Positions 1 through 7,073 of a stretch of 64,000 bases of DNA are shown here, piece by piece. The stretch spans positions 46,468 through 110,467 of the forward strand of contig NZ_JBHFQG010000010.1 in the NCBI RefSeq assembly GCF_041949975.1, read 5' to 3'. The notes under the pieces were generated by a model. That model did not search any database. It was not told where the DNA came from and was given only the letters and a program-made list of their open reading frames with translations. Position 1 is the first letter of the stretch. Every line of letters begins with the position of its first letter. Both the position numbers and the translations under genes were made by a program. Origin of the DNA: Alteribacillus sp041949975. GTDB lineage: Bacteria; Bacillota; Bacilli; Bacillales; Marinococcaceae.

Positions 1-830
1 CTCCGTTCCCTTCTTCAAGTCTTCGATTTGGGCGGAAAGCTGTTGATTGTCTTCCGAAGTTTGGTGGAATTGCTGCTGTAGTTCTTGTTTCTCTTTTTCG
101 ACTTGTTCTAGCTGGTAAGAAAGGTTATTGGCCTGGTGCTGCAAATTTTCCCGGCTATCATTTTCTTGCTGGAGCAGCTCGTTTAACTGTTGAATCTCCT
201 CTTCTTTGCTTGCCAGTGTGTTTTTATAATTCTTCATCTCTTCCTGGAGGTAATGAATAGAAGAGAGGTGTTCATCCGTTTCCTTCTTCATGTTTTCCAT
301 TTGAGCTGTAAGCTGTTGATTGTCTTCCGAAGATTGGTGAAATTGCTGCTGCAATTCTTGTTTCTCTTTTTCGACTTGTTCTAATTGGTAAGAAAGGTTA
401 TTGGCCTGATGCTGTAGATTTTCCCGGTTGTCATTTTCTTGCTGGAGCAGCTCGTTTAACTGCTGGATCTCCTCATCTGTATTTGCCAGTTTCGTTGAAT
501 TCTCCTTTAACTCTTCCTGCAAGCTTTGAATAGAAGAGAGATGGTTTTTCGTTTCCGTTGTCATGTCTTCGATTTTTGAAGCAAGCTGTTGATTTTCCTC
601 TGAAGACTGCTGTAATTTATTCTGTAGTTTTTGTTTCTCTTTTTCCTTTTGTTCTAATCGGTAAGATAGTTGATTAGCATGGTGCTGCAAGTTTTCTTTC
701 TCGTTTTTTTCCTGCTGGAAAAGCTCGTTTAATTGCTGCAACTCATTTCCTTTGCTTGCAAGTTCTTCTTGTAAGCTTTTGATAGTAGTATTCGTTTCTT
801 TAGTTAAATCCTCAATCGAAGCTTCAAGCT
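1..830 (-). repeat. In-frame tandem repeats, 273-bp unit (91 codons)
   Basis: The landmark CTCGTTTAA recurs at 178, 451 and 724, exactly 273 bp apart, and AAGAAAGGTTA-type landmarks recur at 117, 390 and 663. Sequence 1-177 matches 274-450 almost base for base, while the copy right of 724 is more diverged. The next recognisable landmark, at 990, is 327 bp further on, so the regular array ends there. The unit codes for 91 residues, which is 13 heptads, so the coiled-coil register is kept across copies. Confidence 0.85.
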
Positions 831-1614
831 GGTGATTCTTTTCCTTTAATTCTTTGTTCGATGAATGTAAATAACCGATTTCTCTTTTGAATGTTTTATT
901 TTCTTCCGCTGCTGTTAGAAATTCATGATGCAGTTCATTTTTATCTTGCTCTAATTCTTTTTGTTGATCCTCCGTTTGTTTTAAGCGATAAGAAAGGTTC
1001 TCCACTTTATTTTTTAACTCTTTATTTTGGGATTCTTCATTTATTAAATTATTTTCTGACTCTTGTAGTTTTTTTTTATACTCCTTCAGCTCTTTCTGTA
1101 AGCTTTGAATGGAGGAGGCTTTATTATTGACTTCCTGATTTGTTTCCTCAAGCTCTGTAGAGAGACGCATATTTTTCTGTTCTACGTCGTCCATATTTCT
1201 TAGTAATTTGAGATGCTGTTTTTCAATGTTATTTAATTTTTCTTGTAATTCTTTATATTCTTTTTTTCTCTCGTTTAATGATTTAACGTACCTTATATTT
1301 TCGGTTTTCAGATCTTTTATATCTTCTGCTAACTGTTTATTTACATTTTGTAAGTTTAAAATAACATTTTTCTTTTCATCCACTTTTCTCCGCTTCATTT
1401 CTTCAAATTGCTGTTTCTGGTACTCCATTTCTTCTTTTAATTGTTCATTTTCAAAAATTAACTTTTTTACCTGGTTGTACTTAGGGTTATTTTCATATTC
1501 TCTTACCCTAGCTCTGTATTTCTCAAGTTCTGATTTATAGTGGATAAGCTTTTGCTGGAGCTGAAATTCATCTTTATGATAAACCTCAGCTTGGGAAGTT
1601 GGTTCATTGTTCAT
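1..1614 (-). CDS. Long repetitive coiled-coil protein (C-terminus beyond the window)
   Basis: The reading frame is open from an ATG at 1614 to the left edge, so 538 codons are visible and the C-terminus is missing. The start is supported by AAGGAGGATT a few bases upstream. After a short N-terminal stretch (MNNEPTSQAEVYHKDEF) the whole chain is Glu/Lys/Gln/Leu-rich with heptad-like spacing, no cysteine cluster, no signal peptide and no membrane segment, as expected of an elongated coiled coil. The distal part consists of 91-residue repeats (see the repeat entry). A sigma-E-like promoter lies upstream, and a second unrelated coiled-coil protein is encoded at 4907-6460. I recognise no family. 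A structural role in or on the spore is inferred from context; an SMC-like or myosin-like annotation would only reflect composition. Confidence 0.85.
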   Translation of the reverse strand, partial: MNNEPTSQAEVYHKDEFQLQQKLIHYKSELEKYRARVREYENNPKYNQVKKLIFENEQLKEEMEYQKQQFEEMKRRKVDEKKNVILNLQNVNKQLAEDIKDLKTENIRYVKSLNERKKEYKELQEKLNNIEKQHLKLLRNMDDVEQKNMRLSTELEETNQEVNNKASSIQSLQKELKEYKKKLQESENNLINEESQNKELKNKVENLSYRLKQTEDQQKELEQDKNELHHEFLTAAEENKTFKREIGYLHSSNKELKEKNHQLEASIEDLTKETNTTIKSLQEELASKGNELQQLNELFQQEKNEKENLQHHANQLSYRLEQKEKEKQKLQNKLQQSSEENQQLASKIEDMTTETKNHLSSIQSLQEELKENSTKLANTDEEIQQLNELLQQENDNRENLQHQANNLSYQLEQVEKEKQELQQQFHQSSEDNQQLTAQMENMKKETDEHLSSIHYLQEEMKNYKNTLASKEEEIQQLNELLQQENDSRENLQHQANNLSYQLEQVEKEKQELQQQFHQTSEDNQQLSAQIEDLKKGTE

Positions 1615-1664
1615 TTAGGTAATCCTCCTTTAAATCATTTCTGAACGCTTAACCGCCTTATTTA

Positions 1665-1691
1665 TATGTATGGTAAACAGGCATGTAATAT
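1665..1691 (-). promoter_or_regulatory. Candidate sigma-E promoter of the repetitive coiled-coil gene
   Basis: Read on the minus strand, ATATT is followed after 14 nt by CATACATA. The Bacillus sigma-E consensus is roughly ATATT, 14 nt, CATACANT, so only one core base differs. The distance to the ATG at 1614 leaves a normal leader. Short motifs of this kind can occur by chance in AT-rich DNA. Confidence 0.5.
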
Positions 1692-1991
1692 TTAGAAAAA
1701 CTTGGCTGATTGCCAAGTTATTATGTGCCCTGATTTTTCTACAAGTTCCGCACGTAAAAAAAGCCTGTGAATCAATCGATTCACAGGCTCAATCTTCAGT
1801 CTGGATCTGAAGAATTCATTTTCCGTTCTATACTCATGTTGGACGCGGATAAAGGATATGAAAGTATAATATAATAACAGACCAATTAAGGGTAAAACAT
1901 ATAGAAATAGTAATAATAATATAAATAAAATAAAAGCGGATAATGAAGGGTAATATAAATAAATTATAAAAGCGAACCAAATATTGAACAA
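1692..1991 (-). CDS. Doubtful small membrane protein ORF
   Basis: This is a 99-aa frame with a very hydrophobic N-terminal half (two probable membrane segments within residues 1-50) and a polar tail. The TTG start has no Shine-Dalgarno. A good AGGAGGTGAT lies at about 2017-2030, but the ATG it serves runs into TAA after five codons in the same frame. The 3' part reads straight through a strong terminator hairpin. It could be a decayed small membrane-protein gene or no gene. I could not assign a family. Confidence 0.25.
   Translation of the reverse strand: MFNIWFAFIIYLYYPSLSAFILFILLLLFLYVLPLIGLLLYYTFISFIRVQHEYRTENEFFRSRLKIEPVNRLIHRLFLRAELVEKSGHIITWQSAKFF
1699..1719. repeat. Inverted repeat AACTTGGC/GCCAAGTT
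   Basis: This is an 8-bp perfect inverted repeat with a 5-nt loop. The same palindromic core recurs at 7791-7811 and, in variant form, near 52540 and 58190. It appears to be the end motif of the dispersed repeat family. Confidence 0.55.
1755..1789 (-). terminator. Intrinsic terminator (minus strand)
   Basis: The stem AGCCTGTGAATC pairs with GATTCACAGGCT around a 4-nt loop (1762-1789). On the minus strand it is followed by seven T residues. It would end transcription arriving from the right, before the coiled-coil promoter. Confidence 0.75.
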
Positions 1992-2253
1992 TTATTTGTT
2001 AATGTTCATGGGGTTTTAACCCATCACCTCCTCTACTTACTTCATATTATGGAAAAGAAAGAATAATGATAAGACCTTTAACTATGTTTATTAAATTTAA
2101 CGTAAATGCCCACTCAATTCACAAATCGAGATTTATAATGAAGATTGTAGTTTGACGTAATATACTACAGTTAAGTAAGTATTTTGTTAAAAATTTCTAA
2201 ATTTAAAAGAGTGCGTACTCATAACGTCCGCACTCAACGCATGATGATGTAAA

Positions 2254-3462
2254 TTAAAATGAAAATCTAATATCATTGTTAGCAGTAAATGACATTTTTT
2301 TGTCTTGAAAATAAACAACGCTTCGAATGATGGCCATTTCTTTTTCTTCAGGTTCTTCAATGGTTAATTGAAAATGAGGCAAAGACGTACTTTCTCCCGG
2401 TGGGATGAGGAGATCTTCTATCGGACCGATCCAGTACTCGCCTCTTTCCTGCGCTTTTTCAAACCAGTCATTGTCCATAAACTTCCAACCTCTCATACCT
2501 CCTGAGCTTTGTATACCAAGGGTATCTGCCATGGCAGGCGGTAAAATCTGTCCGCCTAAATTAATCGATTCTACAGGCTGTACTTTAATACAAATGAGAG
2601 GATTAATTAAATCTGTACCACCTGTATTTACTATATTTAAATCTCCTGTAGCTATATATTGGTCTTTGGACTTAGCAGTGTAGACAGTGTAATCAAAATA
2701 GACTTCTGCCCTGGAATCTTTTGTTAAAGATGGAGATTCACTGTTTGAAGAAGAAGAGTTCTCTTGATTCTTTATACTGACAGGTTGAGGCTTTTTGTGT
2801 TGAATGGATTTTTGAGCAGTGCTTTTTTCAAAAAATGGGTTAAGGAATACTTTGGATTGAGAGGATGCTTTTGTATCAAGGCTGTCAAATAGATAACGGC
2901 ATATTCCCAAAGCTAAGCTTAGACTTATCTTTTGGCAAAATAGCTGCCAGTCTTCTGTATTGTATTGCTTTGGCAGCTCACATTCTACAGAAAGGGAAGG
3001 GCTGGGTAAGTCACTTTTCTCTTTTTTAAACTCATGCTCAATATGAAGTACTTCTAATCGATGGTGAAGAGAAGATTTTAATCCCTTTTGCTTGGGCTGA
3101 AAATTATAGCTAATCTCCACTATTGGAAAATCGATGTCACTATTAGTAACTGCATTGAGTTTGAGAATAATACTGTTTTCATTTAAAAATTCCTGTCCGT
3201 TTGATTCATTAATGGTGATTCCTGTTTCAAATAAAAAGGTTTTTAAATCTTTTCTTAATTGTGTTTGATGCTTATTCTCTTCCTTCTCTTTTATAATAGT
3301 AAGCTTTTGTGCTTTTAATCCGGACTCAAGATGCAGTTTTTTATGTTCAAGGTCCCACTTTACCGTATAGCCTTCTTCTTCACAGTATTGAATAAAAGGA
3401 ACAAGGGAGGCAGACTCGATCTTTCCTATAGACCGATTGTGATAGTACACCTCTAATTTCAT
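2254..3462 (-). CDS. Unknown 402-aa protein with CuAO_N-like N-terminus
   Basis: The ATG at 3462 (MKLEVYYHNRS) is chosen over an upstream ATG because GGAGGGG lies six bases before it. Residues 1-45 (LVPFIQYCEEEGYTVKWD, then KKLHL) resemble the stalk or copper-amine-oxidase-like N domain of Firmicute surface proteins, though weakly. A Ser-rich linker (about 220-245) separates this from a C-terminal beta-rich domain of about 150 residues with TGDLNIVNTGGTDL and an LLIPPGESTSL motif, as in DUF11/CARDB-like beta-sandwich proteins. There is no signal peptide, membrane span or LPXTG, which fits assembly from the mother-cell cytoplasm rather than secretion. It is in the same orientation as the repetitive coiled-coil gene and divergent from the Cys-rich gene. 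Its function is unknown. Confidence 0.75.
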   Translation of the reverse strand: MKLEVYYHNRSIGKIESASLVPFIQYCEEEGYTVKWDLEHKKLHLESGLKAQKLTIIKEKEENKHQTQLRKDLKTFLFETGITINESNGQEFLNENSIILKLNAVTNSDIDFPIVEISYNFQPKQKGLKSSLHHRLEVLHIEHEFKKEKSDLPSPSLSVECELPKQYNTEDWQLFCQKISLSLALGICRYLFDSLDTKASSQSKVFLNPFFEKSTAQKSIQHKKPQPVSIKNQENSSSSNSESPSLTKDSRAEVYFDYTVYTAKSKDQYIATGDLNIVNTGGTDLINPLICIKVQPVESINLGGQILPPAMADTLGIQSSGGMRGWKFMDNDWFEKAQERGEYWIGPIEDLLIPPGESTSLPHFQLTIEEPEEKEMAIIRSVVYFQDKKMSFTANNDIRFSF

Positions 3463-3498
3463 CTTTTCCCCTCCATATTTCATAAAACACTAATACCA

Positions 3499-3524
3499 AT
3501 TTTATGAGCATACGTTACAAATAA
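3499..3524 (-). promoter_or_regulatory. Weak sigma-E-like promoter
   Basis: On the minus strand TTATT is followed after 13 nt by CATAAAAT (7 of 8 to CATACANT), about 40 nt upstream of the ATG at 3462. Spacing and -35 are one off from consensus. Confidence 0.3.
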
Positions 3525-3584
3525 TGACAACAAACTCCTTTAAAGATGTACGCTGAATTAAGAAAAAACACGTATATTGCCTAT

Positions 3585-3612
3585 ACCAAATTTTACCCCC
3601 TTCCATATTCTA
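3585..3612 (+). promoter_or_regulatory. Candidate sigma-K promoter
   Basis: ACC at 3585-3587, then 16 nt, then CATATTCTA at 3604-3612. This fits the sigma-K pattern (AC in the -35 region, 16-17 nt, CATANNNTA). The predicted start of transcription lies about 35 nt before the GTG of the Cys-rich gene. Late mother-cell expression is inferred from this. Confidence 0.5.
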
Positions 3613-3653
3613 TAGTGTGATATGAATATACTCATGTGAAAGGAAGGATTGTA

Positions 3654-4817
3654 GTGAAGAAGCACAGACCAATTAAGGGTTCGCAAACACCAACGCCTAC
3701 CCCTACTCCGCTGGATCCAAACGATTTAGCGCCAGAATGTATTAAGGTCGATAAAGTATATGACTGGGTCTTTTTCTCTAATCAGTATGAAAATAAAAAC
3801 TTCATACCTGACGAACATTGCCGTAGAGAAGTAAGCGAAGCTTTAGCTGCAGGTAAGGATGTAGACGTTAAGTGTATTCCAGCTGACCCAGAGGACGTTG
3901 AATGCCGTGCGAAAATTCTTGAACACGGAAATCCAGGAAGAGTTTCGATCGTTTGGACTGTTCCCGTAAGAGTAAAAATATTTATTAAAAAGAAGAAAAT
4001 TTGTTCCTTTACAGTACGTACCCAATTTGAAGATGAGGTTATGCTATGTGTTCCGGAAGGAATTAAAGATAAACACATTCACTGTAAGGCAACAGATGTA
4101 CAATGCAATTCAAACCTTCCATTAATGGGACCAGATCCGTTTGGGCCGATGATTCCTGTAAGAGTACTGTTATGTAAAGACGTACAAGTAGAATTCCCAG
4201 TAAAACTTGAAGTGCTAGGGAAGTTCTGTTTCCCTCGTCCGAACGACATTCCAGTACCAAATGGAATGGAGTGTCCATTGGATGCATTCGAATTCCCGCC
4301 GCAGTGTGATTTCTTCCCAGTAGACAATTGTGAATGTCAAGCAACAGCACTAGCTAGAAATGAAGAAACATTTGCTACATTTGGTACCAATGGCACAGTT
4401 GTAATGGGAACATCAACATTAGAAGCTGAAATTTGTCAAGAATGTGCGCTTGCTGATAGCCGATTCTCCTACTCCTTCACTGATACAGACGAGGATGGAG
4501 ACGGACCAACACCGACACCATCTCCTGACTTTAGCTTCACTTTTGAACCTACAACAATAGATGAGGTTGTATGTAATACAGATGCCGATTCCTTAAGCGT
4601 GTTTGGCGAAGGGGAACGTTCCTTCGATGGCACACCGGAGCATGTATTTTATGAGCTTCGAATCTTTAGTGACCCAGCTGGTTTCCAACTAATTTTGCGT
4701 AATACTGCTGGTATCGTAGTATTTGACAGCGGCATTGTAGATGCGTTAGTTAGATACGATGAATGCGACACTTTTGCTGACCTTTTAAATAACAATAATG
4801 ACAATGGAAATGGCTAA
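3654..4817 (+). CDS. Cysteine-rich, Pro-Thr-linked protein (putative spore-surface component)
   Basis: GTG at 3654 (MKKHRPIKGS) has AAGGAAGG six bases before it; a GTG at 3636 is in frame but lies 5' of this site. The 387-aa product begins with a PTPTPTP linker (12-19), then a domain starting ECIKVDKVYDWVFF (28-41), and carries 18 cysteines (29, 56, 74, 84, 117, 132, 144, 151, 174, 192, 207, 218, 226, 228, 261, 264, 307, 371). A second PTPTPSP linker (about 285-292) precedes an acidic C-terminal beta domain ending in an Asn/Gly tail. It has no signal peptide. The CIKVxKVYDWV motif is familiar to me from Cys-rich proteins of spore-forming Firmicutes, and disulfide cross-linking as in spore coat or appendage proteins would make sense. 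That role is inferred, with support from the sigma-K-like promoter. Confidence 0.8.
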   Translation: MKKHRPIKGSQTPTPTPTPLDPNDLAPECIKVDKVYDWVFFSNQYENKNFIPDEHCRREVSEALAAGKDVDVKCIPADPEDVECRAKILEHGNPGRVSIVWTVPVRVKIFIKKKKICSFTVRTQFEDEVMLCVPEGIKDKHIHCKATDVQCNSNLPLMGPDPFGPMIPVRVLLCKDVQVEFPVKLEVLGKFCFPRPNDIPVPNGMECPLDAFEFPPQCDFFPVDNCECQATALARNEETFATFGTNGTVVMGTSTLEAEICQECALADSRFSYSFTDTDEDGDGPTPTPSPDFSFTFEPTTIDEVVCNTDADSLSVFGEGERSFDGTPEHVFYELRIFSDPAGFQLILRNTAGIVVFDSGIVDALVRYDECDTFADLLNNNNDNGNG

Positions 4818-4825
4818 ATGTGAAC

Positions 4826-4849
4826 GGGGGAGGAGTTTCTCCCCCTTTT
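4826..4849 (+). terminator. Intrinsic terminator after the Cys-rich gene
   Basis: A GGGGGAGG/TTCTCCCCC hairpin with a short loop is followed by TTTT. The T tract is short, so partial read-through into the downstream coiled-coil gene is possible. Confidence 0.65.
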
Positions 4850-4906
4850 AACATAAAAATTAGTTTATACATATATTTAAATATATGCATGTAAGGTGGG
4901 GGCAAT

Positions 4907-6460
4907 ATGTCAAACGAAAAAATTGTTCAGCGATACAATGAACAAAGGGTTGTTCTCCACACCATTATTAAATGTGAAAGACGTATAAAAGATCAAAACA
5001 TTGAGCTGGAATATTTAAACAAAAAAATTAAAAAATTTAAAGATGAAAGATCCTGGATTAGGAGGGAATTAAAAGAAAAAAAGAAATACCTAGAGTCAAT
5101 GCAAGACACAAAAATATATGGTGCTGGAGAAAAAGAACAATACGAGCTGCTGGCGATGAAACGTTTATTTAAAAATTTAATTGAATCTGTACATTCTCTG
5201 CAGCAGGACAATGAAGAAAAAGAAGAAGAATTAAAACAAAAAGAGAAAACAATAAATCAATATAAAGATAAACACTTGGTCTTACAGCAAAGAATAAGAA
5301 ATTTGCAACAACAGATTTCAAGCTATGAAACAAGCAAAAGATCGCTCACAAATCAAGTGAACCACAAAAATGACATGATAAATCTTCAATTGGATACGAA
5401 GAAAAAAATGATGAAAGTGATTCAAGAAAAAAACAAATCGATAGAATACTTTAAAACGACAGAAGCAGAATGGGAAAAAAGAAATAATCAAAAAGAAGAA
5501 GAACTTAAAAAATATAAAAGAAAAACCATCCATTTAACTCATTTGATTTTCGATTGCGAAAATATAAGAAAACATACAATAAGTGACACTATAAATTTTT
5601 CTAAGATAGAAAACAAATTAATTCATACGTTGAACAATTTAGAAGAAAAAGTGCAAGATCTCCAATTTGAATTTGAAATGTTTAAAAAGAATAACAAAGG
5701 ATGGTGGATGGAAGTGTGGAAAATTTGGGGCAGCGATAAAGAGCGGGAACGGGAGTACCAAGAAAAAGTAGAGAAAATAAGAGAAGGGATAGCAGAATTA
5801 AAAAGTGAATTTAATAATTATAGTAATATATTTAAAGAATTAAATGAAAATATTCAAACAAACCAAGAAAAGGATACTCATTTATCGACTCTGCTGAATG
5901 AATTGAAAGAAACCGTTAACAGTTATAAAGAAAAAGAGGAAGATTACTACAACAAGGAGAGTGATATGAAAGAAAAATATCAAATCCAAATGAAAGAAAT
6001 GGATAAGAAGTATCATACTTTAGAGCAGCGTTATACTTCTCTTGAGAAGAAATTAGAACAATATAAAGATAAAGAAAAACAATATGAAGCAGAGATTGTT
6101 CAATTAAAAGAGAAGCTCCAGAAAGAGGAACAACAAGAGGCTGATAGAGAAAATGAACGATTACAGATAAAAGAAAATTATGAACAAAAATTGAAAAATC
6201 TTAATGATAAGGTTAAAAAGTATGAAAAGAACATGCAGGCACTAAAGAAAAGGCTAGAAGAAAAAGATAAAAATATAGAATCCTTGCGCCAGAGACAATC
6301 ATTGTCTCAAAGCCAGGAGAAAAACAATGCAAGAAGTATGCAGCCTAACATGGAAGATTACTACAATATTCCTCTTCCATCACAGTCTCAAACGACTGTT
6401 TTTAATCCTTATAAATATATAAATGATAATAAAGGAGGGGAAGGAAAGAATGAAACCTAA
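4907..6460 (+). CDS. Second long coiled-coil protein
   Basis: The ATG at 4907 has AAGGTGGGGG upstream. The 517 residues are dominated by Lys, Glu and Gln with heptad-like spacing from about 10 to 470, broken by a short non-coiled stretch with NNKGWWMEVWKIWG (about 262-277), which could be a hinge or an amphipathic contact. The tail (about 470-517) is Ser/Gln/Asn-rich and disordered-looking (PLPSQSQTTVFNPYKY). It has no signal peptide or membrane span. The 3' end overlaps the next start by 11 bp, so this gene, the 41-aa peptide gene and the JAMM gene should be translated as a coupled operon. I recognise no family. It has the same general build as the product of 1-1614 but shows no obvious shared repeat. 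Confidence 0.85.
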   Translation: MSNEKIVQRYNEQRVVLHTIIKCERRIKDQNIELEYLNKKIKKFKDERSWIRRELKEKKKYLESMQDTKIYGAGEKEQYELLAMKRLFKNLIESVHSLQQDNEEKEEELKQKEKTINQYKDKHLVLQQRIRNLQQQISSYETSKRSLTNQVNHKNDMINLQLDTKKKMMKVIQEKNKSIEYFKTTEAEWEKRNNQKEEELKKYKRKTIHLTHLIFDCENIRKHTISDTINFSKIENKLIHTLNNLEEKVQDLQFEFEMFKKNNKGWWMEVWKIWGSDKEREREYQEKVEKIREGIAELKSEFNNYSNIFKELNENIQTNQEKDTHLSTLLNELKETVNSYKEKEEDYYNKESDMKEKYQIQMKEMDKKYHTLEQRYTSLEKKLEQYKDKEKQYEAEIVQLKEKLQKEEQQEADRENERLQIKENYEQKLKNLNDKVKKYEKNMQALKKRLEEKDKNIESLRQRQSLSQSQEKNNARSMQPNMEDYYNIPLPSQSQTTVFNPYKYINDNKGGEGKNET

Positions 6461-6575
6461 TCGAGTTCGTGAAATTTACAGACGCCATAAGGCCGCTTCG
6501 GTAGGAACACCTATTGGTAATAAAAAAGGTGCTAAACCCAAAAAACGTAAAGGCTGCGGCTGCGGAGGGAAATAA
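6450..6575 (+). CDS. 41-aa basic peptide ending CGCGGK
   Basis: The ATG at 6450 has AAAGGAGGGG about 10 bases upstream, and the stop is TAA at 6573. The peptide starts MKPNRVREIYRRHKAASVG, is strongly basic, and ends KGCGCGGK. The start overlaps the end of the coiled-coil gene by 11 bp, and the stop lies 2 bp before the ATG of the JAMM gene, so the three are coupled. The C-terminal CxCGG could bind metal, join disulfides, or be trimmed to a Gly-Gly end by the neighbouring peptidase. All three are speculation. It is too short for any family call. Confidence 0.65.
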   Translation: MKPNRVREIYRRHKAASVGTPIGNKKGAKPKKRKGCGCGGK

Positions 6576-6577
6576 TA

Positions 6578-6987
6578 ATGGAAACAACTGTGTATTTATA
6601 AAAAGAACAGTGTGGGAGGGTATGATTAAGCACTGTAAAGAAGAACTGCCGTTGGAAGCATGCGGCCTATTATCAGGGAATAATAAAAGGTGTGAAACTC
6701 TCTGGAAAACGAAGAATATAAAACAAAGTAAACATTCATTTGAAATAAGTCAAAAGGAAATCGATAAAGTGTTTGGTTTAATAAAAGAAAAAGGTCAAAA
6801 ATTGACTGGAATTTATCATTCACACCCTACTGCTGCCCCGTATCCTTCCAAGGAAGATATTCTTAGTGTTCTCTATCCCGAAGCTGCATATATAATTATT
6901 TCTTTTGAGTATAATCGACCAAGGATAAGGACCTTTCGAATAATCAATAAAAAAGTATTTCCAATAAATATTAAATTGTATGAATGA
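6578..6987 (+). CDS. JAMM/MPN+ metallopeptidase (apparent frameshift at its 5' end)
   Basis: The frame ending at 6987 shows the full JAMM motif: Glu in ELPLEACGLLSG, then HSHPTAAPYPSKED (HxHP, six residues, SxxD) with Zn ligands His, His and Asp. Such single-domain bacterial JAMM proteins (Mec type) cut isopeptide or C-terminal bonds next to Gly-Gly of sulfur carriers or small modifiers. The obvious start, ATG 6578 behind GGAGGGA, reads METTVYL and then stops at 6599. One extra T in the TTT at 6595-6597 would join it to the catalytic frame (YFIKRTVWEGM). Otherwise translation must begin at an internal GTG (6610) with no ribosome site. So this is a 1-base deletion, a sequencing error or a programmed shift. 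A hairpin at 7010 follows it. Confidence 0.75.
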
Positions 6988-7009
6988 GGGATGAGCCTAG
7001 AATTATTTT

Positions 7010-7034
7010 ACCCAAAGGTTAACAGCCTTTGGGT
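7010..7034. terminator. Hairpin between convergent genes
   Basis: ACCCAAAGG pairs with CCTTTGGGT across 7 nt, between the JAMM gene and the convergent glycosyltransferase gene. Neither side has a clean T tract, so the terminator call is moderate. Confidence 0.45.
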
Positions 7035-7073
7035 TACTAAAGTTCTTAATCTTAATAGTTACATAGAAACTTA

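Noticed and set aside
1..900. Regular repeats suggestive of a CRISPR-like array
   Set aside because: The 273-bp unit is far too long, has no alternating spacers, and lies in one continuous minus-strand reading frame for a coiled coil.
891..1540. Hydrophobic plus-strand frames opposite the coiled-coil gene
   Set aside because: They are the mirror of Lys/Glu/Gln-rich codons on the minus strand (giving Phe/Leu/Ser) and have no ribosome binding sites.
2405..2683. Plus-strand frame antisense to the 402-aa unknown protein
   Set aside because: The minus-strand gene has the ribosome site and coherent composition; this one has neither.
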